A stretch of DNA of 64,000 bases from Plectosphaerella cucumerina (taxonomy: Eukaryota > Ascomycota > Sordariomycetes > Glomerellales > Plectosphaerellaceae). The stretch lies in the NCBI GenBank assembly GCA_020746995.1, contig JAGPXD010000005.1, forward strand, positions 2,232,001 to 2,296,000, given 5' to 3'. Below, one piece after another: positions 32,755-44,148 of this stretch; position 1 is the first letter of the stretch, and each line of letters begins with the position of its first letter. The notes beneath the pieces were generated by a model. The model saw only the letters and a program-made list of their open reading frames with translations, was not told the origin of the DNA and searched no databases. The translations under genes were made by a program, and so were the position numbers.

Positions 32755-35700
32755 CCTGACGGCGGGTCGGGGGGGTATTTATGAACAAAAAAAAACCGGC
32801 CAACAGGGGGCAAAAAATTGGATGACGGTCTGGGCAGCGACTCCCGGGGCGCCTTGTCGTGGGGCGATTTTCTTCTCTGTCCGGGGAGGGCGGGGGCCAG
32901 GACAGGGGGATGGCGGGCGCTGGACAGCGTGTCGTTTGGCTCGTTGGCGTGCTGGAGTTGAGCTAATGCACTGCTTGTTGGGGCGTTTCCTCTGGGGGAA
33001 GAGACTCTAACCTCTGGGGGAGGCGTCTAACCTCTGGGGGAGGCGTCTAACCTCTGGAGGAGAAGATGGGCCGGGGGGATTGCGGCGGTTTTTACGAGGC
33101 GCTGGGAGAGCCAATCCTGTAGACGTGCACCAAGAGTGAATTACACATCGCGTATTTCGTGCCGGCCCATTCACTCCTTGGCCTCCTCCGCCCCCCTCCT
33201 CTTCCGTTCGCCGATTGTTACGTTGTTTCTCTCCCTTCTTCCCAGATGCCGAGAAGCGTACTCACTCTTCCCGGCTCCCGAGTCCGTGGTATTGGCTGTT
33301 TGTTCACGAGGCACGGCAAACGCTTCGCTTAACGTAACGGGTTACCCACCGCCTGTCTTAGACCATGCCCAAGTGACAGCGTCTCAGTCAGACACGGCCG
33401 AGCCAGTCCGTCGAAGGAGGGAGAGGGGAGAATGGGGCGAACTGGGTCTAGCCACCTGCACGCCCACGAGGCTCGTACCCGATCATCTGGGCGATGGCGC
33501 ATGTCGTGACGGGACGGACCGTCAAGAGGGGCAGAGATGCAGCAAGAAGCAGCGATCCGGTGCCCAACGGGTGGAAAGGCATCGCCGCGGATGCCGAGAT
33601 CGTGGTCACCGCCTCGAGCTGTGAACTGAGAGAGAGAGATGCGGCATCGACGGGGATACCGCCAACTCATCGTCCTCGTGCCCCGGTGACCGTGGCCAGC
33701 TGGCTAGCCTCCCTTGGGGAACTTCAGGGCCGGCCGTATTTGGTCCCCGGCAGCGTGCTCTCCCAACCATAGAAGGAGGGACAAGAGTAATCCCACAATG
33801 GCCCCGAGATGGGGGCACTGTCCATGTCACCCACGGCCGGACTGCTGGCCCTAGACCTGGCGCACAAGCCGTGGCTAGATTCACTTTATCCTCTTGTATT
33901 CACCAGCTGTGTACTGGAACACCTCCGATCGTGTTCAGTTCACCGGGGCAGGCGCGTGGTGGGTCGCCCGGCCGGCCTTGGCTTTTGATGCGATGCCGCC
34001 GGCCAGCCTGCGTCGGGCATGTCAGTAGACAGGCCTTCCGAGATGGGGCGGGATGCTTGCATGCTTGACATAAACGCCAGAGATGTTCGAATCCGAACTG
34101 TGATCAAACGGCAAGCGTGGCTAAGCGGGACAAGGTACACGGGCTGCCACTATCAAGGCGGCTGGCCGAGATGGCAAGGGATCGTGTTCGCCGGTATGCA
34201 TACTCGTGTAACCAGGCCCAGGAGTGCTGGGTGTTGATTGACCTGCCAGCATATCCTGGAGAGAGGCACTGATGACGTTGTTTATTCATGCTGCAGCTTG
34301 ACAAGCCGGCCGAGCCGGGTACTGAAGCTGTGCGGTTTGTCGTTTCATCGATCAACGTGAAGTCAAACAACAGTTGACAGGTCGGAAATCAAGGATTGCG
34401 CTTGACTAGCCGTTGCAAGAGCTGTTTGCCAGGCAAAAACCCAGGATCGTATCCAGACAGCTGCAGTATTGAACGACCGACTGCCTTGCGACATGGCCAC
34501 CCGCGTAATATCGATACTGTTCCGATGCTGGCTCAAGGAACGACTGCGGACTCCGAAGCTCGACCGACAGTCTTAAACCAGTCTCACGCTCAGGTAACAA
34601 GTCCGAAGAGCAACACGGAAGCATGCCTGTTGTCAAGCACCGTGTCCGGCAAGGCCTGTGAGGCGGAAAGCAGGGCCCTCTGCGTCGACGGACGACCTCA
34701 GCACCCTTGTGCCACGATGGGTGGATGAGGTGACACGGAGGCGAGGCATGCAGCCGCACCCTGGGAGCGATCTGGGTTCCAGTACCATGGTTGGTATGAC
34801 GGGCGTCCAGCGGGGGACCCTCGTCTGCTGGGTGGCGGCGCCAGGCGAAGGGTGCAACAAAAACGTTGGCCCGGCTCGACGTCCCCTTGCCCGTCCACCC
34901 GTCCGAGCTGGCTCCTAGGACTTGTTTGCGCGCGACACAGCCCTTCCTGGGCCAGGAGGACCGAGTCCGTATCCGAGACAGTGGGCGAGATGCCGGGAAG
35001 TGAGTGTACGTCGCCGAGGGTGTACGACTTGATGACGGGCTGCATGCCAGTAATGGCCCGCTGAGGAGGGATGCTCGTAGAGAGAGGTGAGGACCTGAGA
35101 GAGAAGGCTCCCGCGGCCGCCTCGCCACGACACCTGGTCGGATAGCAAAGGCTCCAAGTCGTTGAACCGGGGCTGACATACTCCAACTCACAAACCGCCC
35201 GGCTGTAGGTCGGGCGAGCGGGCGGGAATCGGCATGGGAGAGAAGATGTCGGTCGGTCATCCGTCCATGCTAGAACCCATGTGAGCCGCTGTTAGTGGCC
35301 GCCCGTGCCGCCCACGTTTGCCTAGCTCTGATGACACGCCGACGGCATGGCCCTGGCGGAGAAGTTCCGACGGGAAACGTCGGTTCCGCGTGGGCCGCCT
35401 GGCTACCGTACCTTGTGCTGGTGGTGGATTGAACTTCTGACGAGTAGATTTTGAGGGCCCCTGGAAGCTGGAGACTGTCCCGTTTGGCGGGTCACGGCAG
35501 AAGGTGCCCTGCCCCTGGCCGCCCCTTGCCCCCTGGTCACGGCGGTCGCACAAGATCCATTGCCCCTGGAATCTGGTCTCAATATGTCGAACTCGGCTAT
35601 CGCTCGCGCGCACGCGCGGGGAGGGAGCTGAGACCAAGCTGTGCCGAGACCTTCGCCTGGAGTTCCCGGACAGGGACGAGACGGAGGGGGCTTCTGGAAG

Positions 35701-36881
35701 GAAAAGACGAGGGTGAAAGAGTCAGACGACGAGGTCGGAAATCGCGCAGAGCAGTTGGTATGGCGAGTAAAGCATAGGCAAAGCCGACAGCGGGCATCGG
35801 CCGCCGGGTCCAGTGTAAGTAGTCAAACGCCGGAGCGTTCGGTAGTAGTGTGACGGGTCCGCCGCGTGGTGGGCGTGGTGGTTGCCCGACAGGCCCTGTC
35901 TGGTCGGCCGATGCAGGGAGAGATCGGGGGAAGATGCCTGTTCGGCATGCAGACGCAGATGCAGCGGGTGGAGCGGAAGCGAGATGTGGATGGGTTTTGG
36001 AGGTGTGGACGACGACGGAGATGCCGGAGAGGAAGTGGAGGAAGATATCGATTGATGTGTTGAGAGGGAGTCTGAGGAAATGAAATGAAATCTGCGGCTC
36101 ATATTTCATCACGTGCAGAGGCAGGAGAAGAGATGGCGAAGGCGCCACCGGGGGATGGTGAGGGACGGGAGTGGGAAGGAGCACTGGAGGGAGGCACTTG
36201 CCCCCGAGCCCCCACGGGCGTTCCATCACCAATTGCTCCAGGCTATCCAACCCCATGCTCTGCAAACCGCCACATTCGAGCTGGACCATCCGACATGAGT
36301 TTGATGCAGGCAACGCAACACAGCCAAGTCGATGCTGCTCGTAGGCCGACATGCACATGCACACGCGCCTTGGTGGATCTCCTCATCTCGGAGGTCCAGA
36401 CCGACCCTGTCAAAGAGTTGATGGTGGCCGACGACAGGACCCAACGCCCCCATCTTCATCCAGTCGTCCCCTCCCTCCTGGAGTCCTGGACCCCTTTTGC
36501 CTTTGCACACTGGAGCCCGGAAGCAAATCGTCTCCCGCGTGCTAGTTTAGCCTAGGCACGGCACAAGCAACGCATGCACGAACTAACCACGACCTACCGA
36601 ACATCCCCGTCCATCTCCGAGAAAGTCCCAGGATGCTCGAGTCCCTGTCCCAGCCTTCCCGTCTCTTGTCACGACGAAAAAGGAAGGAAACTCTCCTCTC
36701 CTCTCCTCACTTAGGTTCTGCGTCCGACGACTGAATCCACCCGGTCATATGAGACCGTGTTCAGGCTGCGTTCTCGCTCGCGCCGCGCCCTCATCAAACT
36801 CGCAGCTTCATCCCTTCGCAGTCCTCCCGTCAACTGTCGCCGCCATGATATGCTGAGGCGCCGCATCGCCCAGTCCTCCCA
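32755..36881. other. 4.1-kb gene-poor region
   Basis: The longest gap in the window, between two divergent genes. Frames of 284 codons (34406-35260, minus) and 255 codons (35597-36364, minus) are the largest, but both are Arg/Ser/Pro-rich, have no domain, signal or family start and overlap other frames, so I do not call them. It holds a 20-bp triple tandem repeat near the MFS gene and a CTCTC microsatellite at about 36691-36710. Confidence 0.5.
33005..33064. repeat. three tandem copies of a 20-bp unit
   Basis: The unit is approximately ctctaacctctgggggaggc, with start points at 33005, 33025 and 33045. Copies 2 and 3 read gtctaacctctgggggaggc and gtctaacctctggaggagaa, so the third is diverged at its end. 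The array lies about 250 bp upstream of the MFS transporter start codon. Confidence 0.85.
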
Positions 36882-38723
36882 ATGCCCGAATACCAGTTCG
36901 TGTCCTTTGGGGACAACAACAGCTCCAACGCCACAAAGGCCGCGCGCAGCCATGCCATTCGGACTGCCCTCCACCGCCGCAACGCGCCGGTCCCATCTGC
37001 GGGCGACGACGATGCTCCTGCGTCAAGATCAAGGCCGCCCCAGCCTGCGCTGAGAGGGCGCTTCAGGATGGTGACTCAAGATGCCGTTGCCTTGCGGAAA
37101 GGGACCCCCGATGGAGACAAGGAGCAGAAACAGCTCGTCAAGTGGGCCGTCACCTCCAAGCACCAGGTTCGTCATGTCTATGGCTGTTGAAGGATAACTA
37201 AAAAGACTCACCAGCTTCTTTTAGGTTAATCCTCCTAAAAACAAATCTTCCAAGGCCAGGACCAAGCCATCCGAGGATTCAGGGTCCAAGGCCCAGACCA
37301 CACCGCAGCCCTACGACTCGATGCTGATGGTCAGATCGCCCATTCCGCGACTCAAGGACAACTGCCTGGACCCATTTGAGTGCCTGCCGATCCCCAGCAA
37401 CCCAGCAGCTGACACCCTTATTCAATACTGTAAGCATCCGCCGTCTCCAAACCTCTCATTCTGGCCTGCTTACCATGTGTCACAGTCCTCAAGGGCTTCA
37501 ACTTGAACCTTTCGGCCCTCGACACCCAAGGCCCATGGCTGCCCTACGCCATGCAGAACCCTCTGCTCCTGCGCGCCACTGTCGCCCTGGCTGCTGGCTT
37601 CTGGTCTGCCAGCCTACCGACCCTCGACGTCAGCCTCCGCCGTGAGGGCTACCTTCAGAAGGGGGAGACAATGCGACTCATCCGAAAGCGCCTCGGCTCT
37701 GGCACAAGCATGAGCACCGCCCTGGCCGATGGCGCCGGCGACGACGCCTTTGTGCTTGCCGCCGTCGCCACCCTCGCCAACGTCGAGGCTTTCAACGGCG
37801 AGTTGATCACTGCCGACGTCCACATGCGCGGTCTTTACGACATGGTACAGGCCAGAGGTGGCGTAGACACCATCCTCCACGAGTACATTCTCTGCCGCTG
37901 CATCAGCTGGGTCGACGTTCATGTTGCGACTGGCATCGGCCGCGTCCCCATGTTCCCTCTCTTTCATACCATTGATCAGGTCATCCTCCCCTCAAAGGTC
38001 ATCGCCCATGCCGCTATGTCGCCTGCCCTCATCCACCTCGAGAGCAGCGACACCGACTCGCCACGAGAGAGGCAGGACATGGCCGCCACCCGTGCTATCT
38101 TCAAGCTTCTCCGCCAAGCCATCGCCGCCCAAGCGTGCAACATACCCGTCGCTGTCGCCTCCATCCGTGTCATCATGAGCACCGCCGACGTCCGCATGCT
38201 CGAGTTCCTTTTTGGCGATCACAACATGTCGTCTCACGGCGAGGCCGGATCGTCCGACCCCGGCCCGCCCAGCCAGAGGATCGCCGGCAACAGCCCCGGC
38301 ACCGCTGTTGTCCTCGCCGCCCACGTGTTCCTGTACGTGGTTCTCCGACATGTGCCCACCACGAGCCAGCTGCTGCGCATCCTGTGCTGCCGGTTGCGGC
38401 GCTTTCTGGAGGGTAGTACACAAGAGCAGCCGGCAGCGCACGTCGTCGATGCATGGGCCGGCAACGCCGCGCTCCTCGTCTGGATCGCCTTTGTCGGTGT
38501 CATGGGTTCTGGCTGGGCGCGGAAGAACGCCGACAACGCAGAGTGGTACCGCTCCCTGTTCTACGGCGCAGTCCTCCGCGCGGGGGACGACGGGGTCATC
38601 ACTTCAGCCTACGACGACGATGCCCTGGAAGCACTGCTGAAGACGTTCCTGTGGAGTGACGCAGAGTGCGGTACTGCACTGGAAAGCCTACGACGGGCCA
38701 GCCCGGATCCCCCGGACACTTGA
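36882..38723 (+). CDS. Fungal_trans_2-like transcription regulator without zinc cluster
   Basis: Exons 36882-37166, 37225-37429 and 37486-38723 give 575 residues; the introns are 58 and 56 nt. The N-terminus has the motif EYQFVSFGDNNSSNATKAAR then SHAIRTALHRRNA, the F-V-x(n)-R-SHxxR pattern common to these fungal proteins. A basic Ser/Pro linker follows. From about residue 120 (LDPFECLPIPSNPAADTLIQ) the helical region matches the fungal-specific transcription factor domain 2 type: LLLRATVALAAGFWSA, then VFVLAAVATLANVEAFNGEL and HMRGLYDMVQARGGVDTI. No Zn2Cys6 cluster (CxxCx6C) is present, as in many members. The target is unknown. It is followed after 96 bp by the convergent oxidoreductase gene. 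Confidence 0.8.
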
Positions 38724-38819
38724 ATATCTCTCCCGGTTCAACAGCAACTGCTCAAAATTAGGGCATGTTTATTACTGGCCATCACTACACTCCCCATCCC
38801 AACATCAAACACCCCAGAC

Positions 38820-40616
38820 CTACGCTGGAGACCCCAGGGAGAGGACGTCCAGACCACCTTGCAGCTCCGACTTTTTCGGCATCTTGCCCAGACGCATCAG
38901 CTCCGACGCCTGTGCCATGACGGGGTCCTTGCCCATAGTTGCCACAGCCACGACGGTCTCGCCGTTGGAGTAAAATGCAGCAAAGGACTTGTCGTCGATG
39001 CTTCCCTGAATGACAACATCGTCCCAGCCGCCGGCGGTGTTGCCGCAGTACCGCAGCTGGGCGCCGAGGGCGGACCAGAAGACGGGGATGACGACCTCCT
39101 GCTTGGCGGCGCCGTCGATGATGTGGTTGGCGACGGTGCGGCCTGCATTCTGGGCCACGTTCCAGTGCTCGATCCGCGTGTGCTTTCCCTCGCCGCCAGG
39201 GCCGCGGTAGGGGTAGGTGGCGATGTCACCAATGGCATAGGCATCTTTCACGCCCGCGATCGAGAAGTTGTCGTCGGTCTTGAGGGAGCCGTCCTTCTCA
39301 AGGCTGACGGCCTTGTTGTTCTGAAGGAATTCAGTGGCGGGGGAGACGCCGACACCGAGGATGACGAGATCGGCCTCGATCTTCGTGCCGTCCTTGAGGT
39401 AGACGGCACCGACCTTGGCCGGGTCGGACGTTGAGGGCTCTGCCTTGTCGACGCCGGCCGACATGTGGAACTTGACGCCGCTCTGCTCAACAGCCTTCTG
39501 GATGCCTGCGCCGATCTTGGTGCCGAGGACACGCTCAAGGGGCGTCTCCTCCATTCCGATGATGGTAACGGTGTTGTCCTTGGCCGTGGCGTTGGCGACC
39601 TCCATGCCGATGAAGCTAGAGCCGACAATGACGATGCGCTTGCCCTTGTCGCCAATGGCTGCAACAATCTTCTTGGTGTCGTCGAGGGACCGCAGGGTGA
39701 AGATGTTCTCCAGCACCTTGAAACCCTGGAGCGGAAGCTGGCGGGGCGTGCCGCCGGTAGCCAGGATGATCTTTCCGTAGGCATGCTTCTCGCCGCTCTT
39801 GGTAGTCACGCTGCGGCCGGAGAAGTCGACATCGACAACCTCGTCATTCACCCACTGGACGGAGCCGCTGTCGTAGAATGCGCTGTCACGCCACTGCAGC
39901 TTCTCGACGTCGGTCAGCAGGGCCTTTGACAGCTTGGTACGGTCGATGGGGAAGTGGCCCTCGCGGGATATGACAGTCAGGGGGCCGGAGTAGCCACCGT
40001 TCCGGAGGCCCTCGATGGCGCCGAGAGCGCCGGAGCCACCACCGACGACGATGACCTTCTTGTCGTCAGCACCCTTGGCGGCGTTGCACTTCATGTTGGG
40101 CTTCCGGCGGCCGCTCTTGATGGCGGCCTCCTCGCCGACAATGTAGACGGCGCCATCGCGCTCGGTGACCTTGAAGACGGTGATTGGGTCCAGGGCAGGG
40201 GCGTCCTCGATGTCTCCCGTCTTTGCGTTGAAGCAGGCTGGTGGTCAATGGCGTCAGTGGTGTTTCGCTTCACGGGCGCTGTGTGAGGAGTAGGGGTTGT
40301 TACCTCCGTGCCACGGGCAGGTCAGTCTGCCGTCAGTGGTGAGAACGCCCTTGACAAGGGGCGCGCCGTAGTGAGTGCATTTGCTGCCGAGGGCGCGAAC
40401 GGTGCCGCCTGTGTTGGCGAGGAGGACCTTGCCGCCCTCGATGCCTTCGACCTCGACCTCCTGCTTCTCGCCGGGGGCCAGCGAGAGGGAGGTGATGGAC
40501 TTTAGCTTGAACTCAGACATGGCGCGAGCGGTGGTTGTTGTTGCGAAGGATCTCGTTTGGATGGTAGGGGCAGCTCTGAGAAGGCCGGCACGGGAGAGGA
40601 GCCGAAAGGGGTGCAT
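38820..40616 (-). CDS. Rieske-domain AIF-like NAD(P)H oxidoreductase (AIFM3/AIFL type)
   Basis: Flavoprotein of 576 residues with an N-terminal [2Fe-2S] Rieske domain. Exon 1 is 40304-40616 and exon 2 38820-40237; the intron is 66 nt (donor GTAACA). Residues 1-32 (MHPFRLLSRAGLLRAAPTIQ, Arg/Ser/Ala-rich) look like a mitochondrial targeting peptide. The Rieske ligands are C80-x-H82 (KCTHYGAP) and C100-x-x-H103 (TCPWHGAC). The FAD-binding motif is KVIVVGGGSGALGAIEGLR and the NAD motif is IVIVGSSFIGMEVANATA. DAYAIGDIATYP is the second FAD contact, and the reductase C-terminal domain follows. A second ATG at residue 33 would give a cytosolic form. The order is that of animal AIFM3. The physiological electron acceptor is unknown. 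Confidence 0.9.
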
Positions 40617-41409
40617 GGATGGTTAGGAGTGAGGGGGGAGAAGTCAAGGGTCAGAACGGTTTAAGAGAGAAGCAAAGGGGACCGGTCAAACAGACGGGTA
40701 TCGGGCTGGGGAGGGATGGCGGGCGGCGGAGTCAGGTCGCTGAGTAGGCACGAGTAGCGAAGAGGTACGATGATGTGCTCGATTCAGTAAGTGCGACAAG
40801 GAGCTTCGGCCAGCCAGGCAACCCAGCCATTGAGCATTGAGTGCGATAAGAGGTCACCTCATTATCCACGGGCTCTTCCGCGTGTACCTATGTTAAGCAC
40901 CCCCGGCAGTCATGATGAATGAGTGAGGTGAGAGGGAGGGGCATGACGTACGACGCCATTCCGGTGTGGTCCTGGAGGGGTGGGAAAATCAAATACAGCG
41001 GCCGTCATTGGCCCGGGGGGGCGAGCTTGGGCGGCATTTCCCCCGGAAGGGCCCAAGCTCCCGCGCCATCAGGGGGGCCGACAGTGGACAGTGGACACCG
41101 ACCTTTCCAGGCGATGAAGGAAGCGACGGTGGGATGATGTGGCGGCGCGGGGGCGGGGGAACTCCTGGCACGGGAAGGAGCAACCAAACGGGTGAACGCG
41201 TCGAATGTTGCGCCGAGGTTTGTCATCCGTCTTTTGATGGGATGCTTATTTCGTATTAAACCCAAACGCCGGGGGCAGGGGACCGGGTCGCGATCTATGT
41301 ACAGCTTTTTGCTCCCCGTCCACCTTGCCTGCCTGAATCGACAACCGTACGGAATCTAGCAATGTCCATGCTCTCGTCTCGTGAGCAAGATCTCTGTGCG
41401 CATTCCCAT
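40617..41409. other. 793-bp intergenic region
   Basis: Promoter of the Rieske oxidoreductase plus the 3' flank of the secreted KEEL protein gene. The small overlapping frames at 40919-41265 are not credible. Confidence 0.5.
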
Positions 41410-42256
41410 CTACAGCTCCTCCTTGCCGCTCGCCTCGGCCTTGGCCTTGGCCTTGAGGGCCTGGGCCTTGATGGTGATCTGGATGGTCCGGTCCGCCTTT
41501 TTCAGGTTCGGCCGCGTGTGCTCGATGGGCCAGGCCACGACTTTGCCGTCGGCCGGCTCGACGGAGTAGTTGCTCAGGTTGGTCAGGGTGTCTGGGCACA
41601 GGGTCAGCGACTTGCATATTACACTAATCACCAGAGAGAGGAGACATACCCTTGCACTCGCTGGACTCGGCGACAAACAGAGGAAGGATGACGTTGAGGG
41701 CACCGGGGGCGAAGAGGATGACCCTCGAGGCATCAAGCGACCGGTCCATGGGCTCATCCTTGGGGACCACAACGCGCTCGTCAACGCGCTGGTGCTGGTC
41801 GGCGGGCTTGTCAAAGATGGCGAAGAGGCCGTTGTCCGGGCTGTCCGTCCTGTCCTGCTCCTCGATCCACTCGCGCACGATGGCCGGGACCTGGTCGTAG
41901 TGCATGAGGAGGACGTTGCGGTCCCAGCCGTGGCGGTCGAGGCCGGACCACGAGCCCGGGTACTCCTTGTCGTGCCAGAAGTCCTTGAGGCCCTGGCCCC
42001 AGCTCCACAGACCGCGGGGGTACTTGTCCCAGAGCTGGTGGAGGGTGTACTGCTCGGCGGGGAAGGAGGCCTCGACCTCGCATGTTGGCGTGTAGAGGGA
42101 GGCGGTCTCCTCGGTGAAGGGGTCCCGCCAGACGAAGTCTTCGACGACGGTGGCTTTGGCCTTGTCCATGGGGTTTGGGGGGCGGCCGAAGCCGAGCTGT
42201 TGGGCGCTGGCTGTGCTGACCAGGGCGGCCGCGGCCATTGCCATTGTGGACTTCAT
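41410..42256 (-). CDS. secreted/ER-luminal protein of unknown function ending in KEEL
   Basis: Exon 1 is 41650-42256 and exon 2 41410-41591; the 58-nt intron has donor GTATGT and acceptor CCCAG. The 262-residue product starts with a clear signal peptide, MKSTMAMAAAALVSTASAQQ. The mature part is rich in Trp, His and Asp (GLWSWGQGLKDFWHDKEYPG, then SWSGLDRHGWDRNVLLMHYD) and has a single cysteine pair region (TCEVEASF, SSECKG). The C-terminus is a Lys/Ala-rich helix (KAQALKAKAKAEASGKEEL) whose last four residues, KEEL, resemble an ER-retrieval signal. I do not recognise a family, and no protease or glycosidase motif is visible. Secretion is well supported; retention in the ER is inference. Confidence 0.78.
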
Positions 42257-43094
42257 TGTGAGGGGAGGTGGGAGTTCTGTGGTTGGTGCTGGCAGAGAAC
42301 GAAGATGAAGCTATTCGGAGAATGAAAGAGTGGAATCAGTCGGGCAACAGAGAGGGAGAGATGATGGAAAACCTGGACTGCCATTGGAAAACCGCGACCG
42401 CGCCCTCTCATATACTGATTGACAAAACCCCGAAGAAAACACATTGTCCCATCACGCGCTGGAGCAGGGCGCCTCGCTGTCCTTTGCGGACGCTTCACCC
42501 TCCGGATTTCCAGATTCGTCTGGTTCGAGTTGGAGATGCGGTTCGGGCGCCGTCCCGGCACGGGGGCTTGGCGACCAGGTTCCGTGACGAGAGGGGAAAG
42601 TTTGGGGAAGCTGCCGCTAAATCTCGTCCTTCTCCGCACGCAGGTCTGGAGATCATCAGAGAGGCATCTTCCCCTGGACCAAAGTATGATGATCGATATT
42701 GATGGTGACCAGCTGCCAGCAGATCAATGTGTCGAGTTGAGGCTTGATTCAGTGCTACATCCCTGGTTTATAGCCCTCGTGGTATTTGTTACTGACGTCC
42801 ATCTTTGAAGCTGGAAGCTGACAGAATCCAGGCAGAACTCGACCTTGAAGCAGTACCCCAATCTCCCAAGTCCACCCGCCGGATCCAGTCACCCGGACGC
42901 CGGGCACCATGCCTCCGAACCTCGAAGCTGGGGCACTTCCATGTGACCTATTCTCCTCAAGACTCGCCCGCTCCCAAGAAAGGAATTAGAAATCAACACT
43001 CTGGCCACGTCGGCCGCTTGCAAAATTTGGCCTCCCAACCGTCCTCGCCGCTCGACTTCATCCTGCCCGTCGCTCGACTTCATACCCCCGTGGC
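42257..43094. other. 838-bp intergenic region
   Basis: Promoter of the KEEL protein gene and 3' flank of the GPI-tail gene. Plus-strand frames at 42268-43257 run through promoter sequence and into the opposite-strand gene and are not called. Confidence 0.5.
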
Positions 43095-43790
43095 TCACGA
43101 CATCAACCCGTTCACCAGCGCAATGGTCATAGCACCGACGGCCGCCCAGCGACTCACTCCCCAGACCGAGGCAGCGCTGCCATCATCCGCTCCGCCGGTA
43201 CCACTCGCCGCCGCCGTGCCGGTCTCAGTACCGCTTGTCTGGCTGGCCGACGTCTGACTTCCTGACGTCTGACCTCCCGAGCTCTCAGCGCCCGTCGTGC
43301 TGGCTGAGGTACCCTCGAGGAACTCCTGCCCAGCGGTAATGGTAACATCGGAATACGTCAGCGTCGCGACGCCCGCGGCCTCGAGATCCTCCCTGTCCGT
43401 CACCGTCGTCGTGCTACTCGGGGCGTCGCCCGTGGCGCTCGCGGCGTCGCCGACGCTGATGAAGGTACAATCCTTCGCGACAGTGCGGCTCATCGCGCAT
43501 TGGACGGACCAGAGAAAGGCAAAGTCGTTCCGCGTCATGAGGAGGCCGAAGGTGCCCGTCTCGGCCGCCCCGGAGGGGAGCGTCTCGCTGGCGTACGGGC
43601 CGATGGTGACGGTGTTGGTTTCAATGTTGCATTCGTCCTCGGGGCCTGGCGGGCAGCCGATGCGGTAGGTCGTGGCCGTTGGCTCGGCGCCGAGGACCTC
43701 GGCCACGAGTATCTGTGTGCCGTAGTCGGGGACAGGGAGCCGGGTGACCACCGCGCCCGAGGGGGCAATGTAGGAAGAGGTCAAGGACAT
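43095..43790 (-). CDS. Ser/Thr-rich protein with GPI-anchor-like tail; N-terminal signal not found
   Basis: Frame of 231 residues from the ATG at 43790 (MSLTSSYIAPSGAVVTRLPV). The body (VPDYGTQILVAEVLGAEPTA, then TTYRIGCPPGPEDECN) has four cysteines and resembles a group of fungal GPI-anchored surface proteins. A Ser/Thr/Gly linker with SGSQTSASQTSGTETGT-type repeats follows, then a small-residue cleavage region and a hydrophobic C-terminal tail, WAAVGAMTIALVNGLMS. Related proteins normally begin with a signal peptide, but here there is none in frame upstream. Either a short first exon further 5' (above 43800) was missed or the signal has been lost. Surface location is therefore only inferred. 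Confidence 0.65.
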   Translation of the reverse strand: MSLTSSYIAPSGAVVTRLPVPDYGTQILVAEVLGAEPTATTYRIGCPPGPEDECNIETNTVTIGPYASETLPSGAAETGTFGLLMTRNDFAFLWSVQCAMSRTVAKDCTFISVGDAASATGDAPSSTTTVTDREDLEAAGVATLTYSDVTITAGQEFLEGTSASTTGAESSGGQTSGSQTSASQTSGTETGTAAASGTGGADDGSAASVWGVSRWAAVGAMTIALVNGLMS

Positions 43791-44148
43791 GATCGATATA
43801 GGCTCCGAAACGAATGTGGGTTGGAACGAATGGACTGGAGACGAAAGCTCCTGGTGTTGACGATGAGAAGCTTGACTGAACTGGACCCCGAACGCAGAAC
43901 AGACGCGCAACTCGGGGATCCTCTGGTTTTCAGGGGATTACAGCGGCGCAGCCAACCGGCAAAACGGCACCAACTGCACCAACCGCACATTTATCAACGT
44001 GTGCGGTTAGTCCTCGACGACCGCTCAGACCCCCCGTTGCATGCGCCCGAATTGAACCAACAATGGGCCCATCCTTCGTCTTTGGATCCTGCGAAATTGG
44101 CTCACCCTTTCAAGTTGACCCAAGCCTCCCCCAGAGACCATTTGTAGC
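43791..44148. other. 358-bp spacer
   Basis: It lies between the sirtuin stop codon and the start of the GPI-tail gene (both minus strand). It should contain the GPI-gene promoter and possibly an unrecognised first exon. Confidence 0.45.

Noticed and set aside
34406..35260. 284-codon minus-strand frame in the 4.1-kb gap
   Set aside because: Arg/Ser/Pro/Leu-rich with no domain, signal peptide or family start, and overlapped by other frames on both strands.
35597..36364. 255-codon minus-strand frame
   Set aside because: Pro/Ser/Leu-rich, no recognisable domain, begins within simple ACATG repeats; not supported as a gene.
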